A stretch of DNA of 25,322 nt from the IMG/VR virus record IMGVR_UViG_3300020437_001054, positions 1-25,322 of that record; one strand, given 5' to 3'. Shown in pieces: positions 1 to 6,952 of the stretch. The DNA comes from a virus. The position numbers were made by a program, and so were the translations under genes. The notes under the pieces are model-generated. The model saw only the letters and a list, made by a program, of their open reading frames with translations, did not search any database and was not told the DNA's origin. Each line of letters starts with the position of its first letter. Position 1 is the first letter of the stretch.

Positions 1-3000
1 AACACCCCCTAATAATTCTGTTATTATTGTTGGGATAGCTGCTAGTAGAGTAGATAATAATTGTGGTATACCTGTTAATATAGCTGTGATTGCTTGAACC
101 ACAAAGTCTACTACATCAGGCAAAGCTCCCACTATTGCACTTGTTATCTTTGGAGCTTCTGTAATAATAAATTGTACCAAATTTTGAACAATCGGTAAAA
201 GTGTATCAGCTAATTGTGGTAGTTTTTCAGTAAGTAATATTACAATTCCGTTTATAATATTTGGAAGAGCGTCATTTAATAAAGCGTCTGCTAAAACAGG
301 TAATAAAGCAATAATACCGTCTACTAAAGCTAGAACTACAGTTGGTAATCCCTCACCCAAAGCTATGATTAATTTAGGTATCTGTTCCACCAATACTTCT
401 ATTAACTCCGGTATTGCTACAGCCAATCCGTTTATTATTAATGGTGCTTGTTCAGCTATGGATATTGCAAAATCTTTAGCTTGTCCTACCAATCCGTCTA
501 CAAAGTCACTAGCTAAAGCAGCTGGATCGATCTCTTGATCAAGACGTTCTGTTTCTCTTTGGAATTGTTCTTGTGATATCTCACCACTTTGTAGTTGTTG
601 TTGTAAAGAATCTCTCTCCCCTTGTTGTGCTTCTTTAGCTTGTTGACTTGCTTGGGTAGCTTGTGTTAATAATCCACCGATATCAGTTGTAAAAGCACCC
701 CCAGTAACAAAACTTAATCCATTCTTTATACCATTACTCAAAGCCGTTACACTTTTACCAATCGCTTGAAACACTCCACTAAATACTTCTTTGATTACTC
801 CAGCTGCCATTTTAAAACTTTGTATTAACTTCCCACCAAAACTACTTCCCTTCTTTTCAAACTCTTGATCTAATGCGTCTAATTCTGTTTGAACTCTCGC
901 TATTGCAGCTGCTCTATCTTCCTCTGATAATCCACCTGTAGCTACTTCAACATTTGCTAACTTCTGTTCTAATGCAAAACGTTGTTCTAAGTAGTTTTTT
1001 TCTTTCTCTAGTCTTTCCCTACTCCTTTCATTTAATTTGCCATTTAAATCCTTATTTAAACGATCTATTTCACTTGTATACTCTCCGTATGGTTGTGAAA
1101 ATTGTGCGATTACTTCTCTTTCTGCGTTTAATCTCTGTTGTCTAAATATTTCTTCTAGTTTGGCAATTCGTTCTTGATCGGTTCCAGCTTCTTTTAATAA
1201 CTGTATAGATTTTTGTTGCTCGATGTCTAATTCTTGTAATACTCCTTTTTTCGCTAGTGACAATCTATTTTCTGATATTTGTCTATCTATATCTTCCATT
1301 ATCTGAGCTTGTTTATTCTTACTGTCTAATATTATTTGCTCTTCGACTTTGGAGAAAGCTTGTAAAGCTGCTTTGTTATCGTTTCTTTGTTTATCTGTTA
1401 CAGCTTGGATTTGTTTTAAACCTTCAGCTTGAGATATCACTCCGTCAGCAATTTGCTTTTCAATAATGCCTAATCTCTCATTAGCTGCTACTTCATTTGC
1501 ATTTGTTAAAGTTTCAAATGTTGTCAATTCAGCGTCTATCTTTTGTTTTTCCTCTTCCTTGATCCTATCAATTTCATTTTGACCGAACCTTATATTTTGT
1601 GCTTCTAATTCTGTTGCTCTATCTATTTGAGATTGCAATATGTCTATTGTTGCTTGTTCTGTCAAAGCTAATACAGACTCTTGATAATCTTTTTCTAATG
1701 CTAATCTCTTCTTGGTGTTATTGCCTATAAACTTTAATTCTTGGTCATATATTGTTTTAACTTGTGCTAGACGTTGTTCTAATGCTACTGCTACCTGTTC
1801 TGTTTCATGGGCTCGAAGGACATCTAATTGTGATTGTAGTTTTTCTTCAAAAGTTTTACGAGCTTCTAAAGCCTTTTTAAAATCTGCTCTATACTTTTTT
1901 ATTTGTGATTGTCTTCGTGCCTCTTCGTCAGCTATTGCTTTTGCGTCTGCTTTTGCTTTTGCTTGAATTCTAGCTTGTTCTGCAGCTGCTAAACCGTCAT
2001 TAAAATTCCTTGAAGCTGCACTAGCATTGTTATACATCGCCATAGTTGAACTTAACTGAGCTTCCATATCTCTTAATATAGCTAGTGTATTACCACCATT
2101 TGTTTTTACATCAGCTAACGAACCACTAAACATTTGAGTTGCGTCTGATACTTTTTTACCTAATTGTATTTGTGTTATTTGACGATTTGCAAATTGATCA
2201 TAAGCGTCTTTGACATCTTGAATAGCTTCCATATCTTGTTGCATTAAGATCTTACTTTCTTCCCTTTGATTATTTAATTTTTCCTGTTCTTCGGTTAATC
2301 GTTCTGAAACATCGGATACCTCACTAATAGAAGAAGCTTCTAAAGCTAAAGCCATAGCATGATCAACAATAATATTTTTTCCGTCTACCATGATTCTAAA
2401 CAAATTACCTTCTGCTAAACCTCTTTGTACTTGTTTATCTGTCATTCTATCAAGAGTATCAAGACCCCTTTCTATTTCGTCTGTCAACTCTCCTCGAAGC
2501 TCTAATTCATTCTCAATAGCATTAAGATCCTTTGTCCTATCTACTCCGGTAGATACTCCTTCCATTCCACCCTTGATACGTTCATCATTCATGCGTTTTA
2601 TAGCGTCCCTAGACTCCATAACGGCTTTGGTGTACCTTTCTTGTTCCTTTGTTGCGTTACTACTACCTACTGCAAAAGCTGTAACAACTCCTACTAGAGC
2701 TGTAAAACCCGCTATTAAAGGAAGTATACCCCCACTTGAAGCTATAAAAGCTAACATAGCTACTCTTAAAGCACCAAAAACAGTAACACCAGCTTGAACA
2801 CCGGATACCATTAAAGTAATAGCAGAAGTCAATTTAAATACTCCAGCTGCCACTGTAGCTGCTACTATCGCTTTACCTAAAGTAATAAACAATGGAATTA
2901 ATGATACAATTGTTTGCGTTAATCGAACAGCTTGAGTAATGATACTTATAAAACCAGCTGCTATTTCCTCTTGATTCTCGTTGATGTTTTTTAATGTTTC

Positions 3001-4242
3001 ACCAAACATATCAGCGAACATGGATTGAAATAAAGCACTACTAGCTTGAAAGGTTTCTGTAAACATATTGACCAAACCAATCAAACCACTATTATCATCA
3101 CCACCAATCACTTCTTTTAATGGATCTGCGAAGGTATCAAATATTGTTAGTTGTAACTCTTCAAAAGCTGATTTTAAAATAGCAAAACGACCAGCTACAT
3201 TATCTATCATAGAGTTATATGTTTCTTCTGCTCTACCACCACCCTCTTCAAATTTTTGTACTAACTCATCAAATTTAAAAGTTGTTCCACCAACACCTTG
3301 AGAAGCTAATCGAAATTGTTCTGTCAACTTTGTAACACTACCACTTGCTCTTTTTCCCACTAACTGAGTAATATCAGCTAGATCCATGTTTGCATTTGAT
3401 AATGTTTCTATTATCTCTTTAAACGATCTTACTTTTGGATTTACATCATCAACACTTAAATTATATCGTTCTAATGCCTCTTCAGCTTTCTTTGTGGGAT
3501 TTGCTAGTGATATCATCATTTGACGAAACTGAGTACCAGCTGTAGCACCTTGTACCCCTAAATCTCGAAACATACCTACTGCAGCTGTTGTTTCTTCCAA
3601 TGACATACCTAATGCCGATCCTACTGTACCAGCGAACTTCATGGCATTTGTTAATGACTCCATAGATAACATGGTTTCTTGTTGTGCTATCGTAAAAACA
3701 TCAGCTATTCTTGTTGTATCCGTTGTAGCAAGTCCAAATTGCTTCATGGTAGCTGCCATTAAAGACGTTGCACTCGTTAAATCGGTCGCACTTGATCCAG
3801 CTAGGAACAAACTTGGAGCTATCGCAGCTGAGATCTCTGAAGCTGTAAGACCTGCCCTTCCCAACTCAATCATAGCATTACTAGCTTCAGTAGCTGAAAA
3901 GGCTGTACTCTTACCTAAATCTCTAGCTGTTTTCTCTAATTGTTGCATAGATAGAGAAGCTTCACTTGTTGCGTCTGATAGATCTGTAAAACCCTTAATA
4001 GCACCTAAAGTAGATAGTGACTTTTCAAATGCTACACCTGTTTGTACTGTACTCTTTGCTAATTGACTCAATCCAGCTACTACTACCGCTAAACCCCCAA
4101 TCGCTAAACCGGTCATAGCTTTGTTTAAACTACCTACTGCATTTTGGAAGGTGTTCAAACCATTTTGAGCTTGTGCAAGCTCCTTTTTAAACTGTTTGGT
4201 ATCTATATTTAATGAAGCTGCTATGCTAGTGAGAGTTGCCAT
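1..4242 (-). CDS. Tail tape measure protein (C-terminus off the left edge)
   Basis: The frame is open for all 1414 codons from the ATG at 4242 to the window edge, so the stop lies outside. Tape measure proteins fill the tail lumen and set tail length; at the usual 0.15 nm per residue this would give a tail of at least about 210 nm. Residues about 65-270 match the TP901-type tape measure core (for example FSATEASNAMIELGRAGLTA). Residues about 420-535 hold several long hydrophobic stretches, 630-1120 are a long Gln/Glu/Lys/Ala-rich coiled coil, and 1250-1414 consist of hydrophobic repeats of the LPxII type that often end such proteins. The start has an AGAGGA ribosome site, and the gene follows the tail chaperone as usual. 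The identity is secure; the true length is unknown. Confidence 0.94.
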   Translation of the reverse strand, partial: MATLTSIAASLNIDTKQFKKELAQAQNGLNTFQNAVGSLNKAMTGLAIGGLAVVVAGLSQLAKSTVQTGVAFEKSLSTLGAIKGFTDLSDATSEASLSMQQLEKTARDLGKSTAFSATEASNAMIELGRAGLTASEISAAIAPSLFLAGSSATDLTSATSLMAATMKQFGLATTDTTRIADVFTIAQQETMLSMESLTNAMKFAGTVGSALGMSLEETTAAVGMFRDLGVQGATAGTQFRQMMISLANPTKKAEEALERYNLSVDDVNPKVRSFKEIIETLSNANMDLADITQLVGKRASGSVTKLTEQFRLASQGVGGTTFKFDELVQKFEEGGGRAEETYNSMIDNVAGRFAILKSAFEELQLTIFDTFADPLKEVIGGDDNSGLIGLVNMFTETFQASSALFQSMFADMFGETLKNINENQEEIAAGFISIITQAVRLTQTIVSLIPLFITLGKAIVAATVAAGVFKLTSAITLMVSGVQAGVTVFGALRVAMLAFIASSGGILPLIAGFTALVGVVTAFAVGSSNATKEQERYTKAVMESRDAIKRMNDERIKGGMEGVSTGVDRTKDLNAIENELELRGELTDEIERGLDTLDRMTDKQVQRGLAEGNLFRIMVDGKNIIVDHAMALALEASSISEVSDVSERLTEEQEKLNNQREESKILMQQDMEAIQDVKDAYDQFANRQITQIQLGKKVSDATQMFSGSLADVKTNGGNTLAILRDMEAQLSSTMAMYNNASAASRNFNDGLAAAEQARIQAKAKADAKAIADEEARRQSQIKKYRADFKKALEARKTFEEKLQSQLDVLRAHETEQVAVALEQRLAQVKTIYDQELKFIGNNTKKRLALEKDYQESVLALTEQATIDILQSQIDRATELEAQNIRFGQNEIDRIKEEEKQKIDAELTTFETLTNANEVAANERLGIIEKQIADGVISQAEGLKQIQAVTDKQRNDNKAALQAFSKVEEQIILDSKNKQAQIMEDIDRQISENRLSLAKKGVLQELDIEQQKSIQLLKEAGTDQERIAKLEEIFRQQRLNAEREVIAQFSQPYGEYTSEIDRLNKDLNGKLNERSRERLEKEKNYLEQRFALEQKLANVEVATGGLSEEDRAAAIARVQTELDALDQEFEKKGSSFGGKLIQSFKMAAGVIKEVFSGVFQAIGKSVTALSNGIKNGLSFVTGGAFTTDIGGLLTQATQASQQAKEAQQGERDSLQQQLQSGEISQEQFQRETERLDQEIDPAALASDFVDGLVGQAKDFAISIAEQAPLIINGLAVAIPELIEVLVEQIPKLIIALGEGLPTVVLALVDGIIALLPVLADALLNDALPNIINGIVILLTEKLPQLADTLLPIVQNLVQFIITEAPKITSAIVGALPDVVDFVVQAITAILTGIPQLLSTLLAAIPTIITELLGGV

Positions 4243-4263
4243 ACTATCCTCTTTTGATATTCT

Positions 4264-4272
4264 ATTATATCA
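4264..4272 (-). promoter_or_regulatory. Candidate late promoter, extended -10 (tape measure)
   Basis: On the minus strand this reads TGATATAAT, a perfect TGn-TATAAT extended -10, 22 bases before the tape measure start and next to the stop of the chaperone extension. The same nine bases occur before the portal gene and before the gene starting at 15684. No convincing -35 is visible. It is a candidate by repetition only. Confidence 0.4.
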
Positions 4273-4273
4273 T

Positions 4274-4651
4274 TTACTTTACATTTAACCCCATAGCATT
4301 TATTTTGCTTAATAAAATTTCATCTCGTTCCTTCGGTGACTTACCACTAGCTCTTAATTTCCGTTGTGTTTGTATACTCTTAGCTCGACGTGCTTTTTTA
4401 TTTCCACCCAATCCTATAGCGATAGGTTCAAAAACCATATTAAGCATTTTTGCTTTATGCCTAACGATACACCTTGCAATAAAAGATATTTGTTCAAAAG
4501 ATAAATCTAAGATCCGTTCTAGGTCATATCCACTTTCTAAAAGTGTTCCTATCACTTCCTCTAATTCTTCTACTATTTCGCTTTCTGTCTTCTTTTTTGG
4601 AGTTACGGCTAGCTTGCCATTTCGAGATTTTGAAACGCTCCTATCGTTCTT
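4274..4651 (-). CDS. Tail assembly chaperone, C-terminal extension reached by -1 frameshift
   Basis: This frame lies between the tail chaperone and the tape measure, the position of lambda gpT and of the frameshifted extensions found in most siphoviruses. It is -1 relative to the upstream gene and open from about 4696, so it overlaps the end of that gene by about 29 codons. The overlap is what programmed frameshifting needs. A stand-alone reading would start at GTG 4555, but that codon has no good ribosome site and the upstream part (KLAVTPKKKTESE) looks like a normal linker. Joined to the upstream gene at the A-run 4650-4654 it would make a product of about 274 residues. The visible part has a Lys/Arg-rich C-terminus. 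The family role is to coat the tape measure protein and recruit tail tube subunits before assembly. Function is from position, not from sequence similarity. Confidence 0.65.
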   Translation of the reverse strand, partial: KNDRSVSKSRNGKLAVTPKKKTESEIVEELEEVIGTLLESGYDLERILDLSFEQISFIARCIVRHKAKMLNMVFEPIAIGLGGNKKARRAKSIQTQRKLRASGKSPKERDEILLSKINAMGLNVK

Positions 4652-5097
4652 TTTGCTAGCCGTATAAATAAAGGGATTATAGCACTTAGAACATCCTCAA
4701 TAGGGAATAAATCAAGAGCGTCCTCACACTCATAACCATTATTTATAGCTTGTTCTTTCAACTCTTTTACTATTTGGGGATATGCAAGATCAAAACACTT
4801 ACCAATAGCTGTTAAAAACTTCTCATTACTTGCCAATGATAACAACATTTCTAGTATATTTGTTTCATCGGATATATTGAGATTGAATTCTATATCCTTT
4901 ACTTCCTCAATAATACGCAAAATTTTGATTTGTTTTCTAGCTGATATAGAAGTAGCAAGATCGTGTTTTACACCAAAAATATCAGTAACTGAAACCATAT
5001 CCACAGGAACTAAATTTGCGAATAGTCCTTTTAATGATTCTGTTGCTTGTTCTAGATTTTCTTTTGGATCTTTTTTTATTTCGTCTTGATTTGACAT
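4609..5097 (-). CDS. Tail assembly chaperone (short form)
   Basis: A 162-residue acidic, helical protein between the tail tube gene and the tape measure gene, where siphoviruses keep the gpG-type tail assembly chaperone. The N-terminus is Glu/Lys-rich; the middle (ILRIIEEVKDIEFNLNISDE) and the C-terminal part look helical and globular. The start has an AAAGGAT ribosome site seven bases upstream. The stop TAG at 4609-4611 lies inside the overlap with the -1 frame described for 4274-4651, so most ribosomes should end here and a minority should continue. In the known systems the ratio of the two forms matters for tail assembly. No family match could be tested, so the call rests on order, size and the frameshift layout. 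Confidence 0.75.
   Translation of the reverse strand: MSNQDEIKKDPKENLEQATESLKGLFANLVPVDMVSVTDIFGVKHDLATSISARKQIKILRIIEEVKDIEFNLNISDETNILEMLLSLASNEKFLTAIGKCFDLAYPQIVKELKEQAINNGYECEDALDLFPIEDVLSAIIPLFIRLAKRTIGAFQNLEMAS
4650..4654 (-). other. Candidate -1 frameshift site
   Basis: On the minus strand the codons GCA AAA AGA give a run of five A, the only homopolymer in the window where both frames are open. Slippage after decoding AAA re-pairs perfectly in the P site and continues in the frame that ends at 4274. It is not a canonical XXXYYYZ heptamer, because the A-site codon would change from AGA to AAG, so the exact site is uncertain. Confidence 0.35.
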
Positions 5098-5117
5098 TAT
5101 TTATCCTTTGTTATTGT

Positions 5118-5711
5118 TTAATATACTCTTTGTAATCTTATCAAACCTTCTTCCGGTGGGAGAGCATTACCTTGCCAATCATGAGTAGAGTTTAATACTT
5201 GGAATGAGAATTCGAATTGATGTTCCTCTGTAGCTGTTAATGGAATACTGAAACCACTTTCACTTTGAACTTTCCAAGCATAAATATTTAACGTGTTTCC
5301 ACTTGAAGCCATTTTATGTTCGATGAATATAGCAGCTTCTGTATTTAAAGGATTACCACCAAAAGCGAATGTTCCGAATGATGAACTGTTTGTAGTAGCT
5401 CCAGCTCCCAACGCAAATACGAAGTTATCAAAATCCCATTCTATTGATGTAAAATTAATCATAGCACTTTGAGCTGTTGCAAAGGAATAAGTAACTATCT
5501 GTGGATTACCTTGTACTATGTTTCTTTTATCACTTGTCAATTCTATTGTAATACCGTCTTCACCGATAAAACCAATATCAGTAGTAGGTGTTATGTCACC
5601 GGTAAAACTAGTAGGTGGATCCGGATTTGTATCTTGCCACGCACCTAATTTTATAACGCCCGGCCCGAATGATATATTATTAGTATTTCCAATTGGTTGA
5701 TTTAATGCCAT
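5118..5711 (-). CDS. Major tail tube protein
   Basis: A 197-residue, Thr/Ser/Gly/Asn-rich protein predicted to be mostly beta strand, with alternating pattern through ITIELTSDKRNIVQGNPQIV and a C-terminal half (EEHQFEFSFQVL) typical of tail tube proteins. It would form the hexameric rings of the non-contractile tail tube. It sits after the tail terminator gene and before the chaperone, with no sheath gene beside it, which argues for a siphovirus. The start has a strong AGGAG ribosome site, and a possible own promoter (GATATAAT) lies upstream, as expected for an abundant protein. Sequence similarity is not strong by eye, so the call combines fold pattern, size and order. Confidence 0.82.
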   Translation of the reverse strand: MALNQPIGNTNNISFGPGVIKLGAWQDTNPDPPTSFTGDITPTTDIGFIGEDGITIELTSDKRNIVQGNPQIVTYSFATAQSAMINFTSIEWDFDNFVFALGAGATTNSSSFGTFAFGGNPLNTEAAIFIEHKMASSGNTLNIYAWKVQSESGFSIPLTATEEHQFEFSFQVLNSTHDWQGNALPPEEGLIRLQRVY

Positions 5712-5720
5712 GATAGACTC

Positions 5721-5996
5721 CTATGATTTTTGTTTATTATATCCTATTTTTTTACTTTCTGTAGACAGTTGATGTAATTCTTCTTTTGATTTATCATTCA
5801 GCCACCCACATCTTCTACATAATATCGTCAATTTATCTGTATTCCCATTCTCTTCCTTCCAATGATAGTACATCACTAAGTCCTTATATCTTATCCTAAT
5901 TTGTTTTTCTAATATATCAATAACACCTATTCTAATATTACATTTTGAACAATGCCAATGAATTAGATTATCATCTTGTTTTTTTTCGTCTGACAT
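5721..5996 (-). CDS. Small zinc-ribbon protein, Com-like
   Basis: A 91-residue protein with two CxxC pairs (CSKC near residue 16 and CRRC near residue 61) about 41 residues apart, ending in GWLN. The pattern resembles the Mu Com family of zinc-binding translational regulators (CxxC ... CPRCxxxN), although the insert between the pairs is longer and contains a beta-rich stretch (IRIRYKDLVMYYHW). In Mu, Com binds mRNA and activates translation of the Mom DNA modification enzyme. Here the gene lies two bases after the tail terminator gene and ten before the tail tube gene, so it is co-transcribed with tail genes. An RNA- or DNA-binding role is possible but not shown; it could equally be a minor structural zinc protein. 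Confidence 0.6.
   Translation of the reverse strand: MSDEKKQDDNLIHWHCSKCNIRIGVIDILEKQIRIRYKDLVMYYHWKEENGNTDKLTILCRRCGWLNDKSKEELHQLSTESKKIGYNKQKS
5736..5744 (-). promoter_or_regulatory. Candidate late promoter (tail tube)
   Basis: The minus strand reads GGATATAAT here, one base away from the TGATATAAT found before three other minus-strand genes. It lies inside the last codons of the zinc-ribbon gene, 25 bases before the tail tube start. No clear -35. Confidence 0.3.
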
Positions 5997-5997
5997 T

Positions 5998-6417
5998 CTA
6001 TCCCACCATTAAAGCTATAAAACTTCCTCTACAATACCACGATCTTACTTTATCATTATAACCACTTATAGGTCTTGTAGTTTCTTCCATTAAACCTTTT
6101 AAAGTAAGACTCTCGTGCATTATTCTTTGAGCATGTAGAGCTAACGTGCATTTATGATACACATTAAGTGTTTCAGCTGAATTTTGACTTGAATATGCGT
6201 ATATATATACTGTTGTTTGTTGTAACTTTTGATTGTATGCCATATCTCCACCAGCTAACTCTAGTATGATACATGGCAATTGTCTAGTTACATCATCAAA
6301 ATCCATATAATGAGAAGTATGTACTCTTTCTCCTACTAGATCCGTAATATCTGACGATTCTAATAATTTTAATCGTATCAACTGTAACAATTCTAATGGA
6401 TCGGATCTATCACTCAT
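5998..6417 (-). CDS. Tail terminator / tail completion protein (gp17-like, DUF3168)
   Basis: A 139-residue protein whose layout matches the DUF3168 tail completion family: an N-terminal helix (LLQLIRLKLLESSDITDLVG), a strand and turn with LPCIILEL, then YIYAYS and a long helix (SAETLNVYHKCTLALHAQ), ending with a beta hairpin (WYCRGSFIALM). These proteins cap the tail tube and join it to the head. The start codon overlaps the stop of the gp10-like gene (ATGA), so translation of the two is probably coupled. The order gp10-like, gp17-like, tail tube is the standard one in HK97-type phages. Confidence 0.8.
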   Translation of the reverse strand: MSDRSDPLELLQLIRLKLLESSDITDLVGERVHTSHYMDFDDVTRQLPCIILELAGGDMAYNQKLQQTTVYIYAYSSQNSAETLNVYHKCTLALHAQRIMHESLTLKGLMEETTRPISGYNDKVRSWYCRGSFIALMVG

Positions 6418-6881
6418 TTTACAGCCTTCTTGAATTGTGTTCTTAATGTTTTTACAAAAAGACTTTTTACTTCTTTGGTTTTAAAACCTTCTGTAATTGG
6501 ATCTCTTGGTAACATAACTCTTGTTCCTAACACGATTCTACTAACTTCGTCATTTGGTTTATATGTAATAGCATATTCATATTGATTTGTGGTATTCCCT
6601 TGTATAGATCCCATAAACTTTCCACTTGATGTTCCTACCTCAAACTTTTTACGATCTGACAATCCTTTGATGTTTCCATGTCTTTTCGCATAAGGATGAT
6701 CCAATGCACTCAGATCATCTAATGAATATGCTTTTTTACTTGCGAAACCTTTAACCTTCTTTAATATAATAGATCCGGTCTGAGAGATAGCTTTAGCACT
6801 TGCCTTAGCTAACTTCTGTTCTGCTTTCTTTAAAAAGTCTAGTTGTGATCTATCAAATCGTATTCCAGTTTTTCCTTTCAT
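6414..6881 (-). CDS. HK97 gp10-like head-tail joining protein
   Basis: A 155-residue basic protein with the long N-terminal helix of the gp10-like family (LKKAEQKLAKASAKAISQTG), which forms part of the head-tail or neck connection. The middle (VGTSSGKFMGSIQ) and the C-terminal helix (SLFVKTLRTQFKKAV) also fit. It is followed by the gp17-like tail terminator with an ATGA overlap. The ribosome site before the ATG at 6881 is a weak GGA. A 71-base gap separates it from the glycosyltransferase gene and holds a TATAAT on the minus strand (6909-6914), so it may have its own promoter, but no -35 is apparent. Confidence 0.75.
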   Translation of the reverse strand: MKGKTGIRFDRSQLDFLKKAEQKLAKASAKAISQTGSIILKKVKGFASKKAYSLDDLSALDHPYAKRHGNIKGLSDRKKFEVGTSSGKFMGSIQGNTTNQYEYAITYKPNDEVSRIVLGTRVMLPRDPITEGFKTKEVKSLFVKTLRTQFKKAVK

Positions 6882-6952
6882 TATCCATTCATTCCAAAAG
6901 TCACTATCATTATAGATCTTTATAATGTTTTTTGCTTTTGATTACTTAAAGA

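Noticed and set aside
954-4066. Several plus-strand open frames of 60-140 codons within 1-4250
   Set aside because: All lie opposite the tape measure frame, which is open for 1414 codons, and have repetitive Leu/Ser-rich sequences typical of antisense shadows, without ribosome sites.
4236-4667. Plus-strand open frame of 143 codons opposite the tail chaperone extension
   Set aside because: It opposes the two chaperone frames; its hydrophobic look comes from the reverse of Lys/Asn-rich codons. No promoter or ribosome site.
4609-4700. Canonical slippery heptamer for the tail chaperone
   Set aside because: I read each zero-frame codon in the overlap and found no XXXYYYZ heptamer; only the five-A run remains as a weaker candidate.
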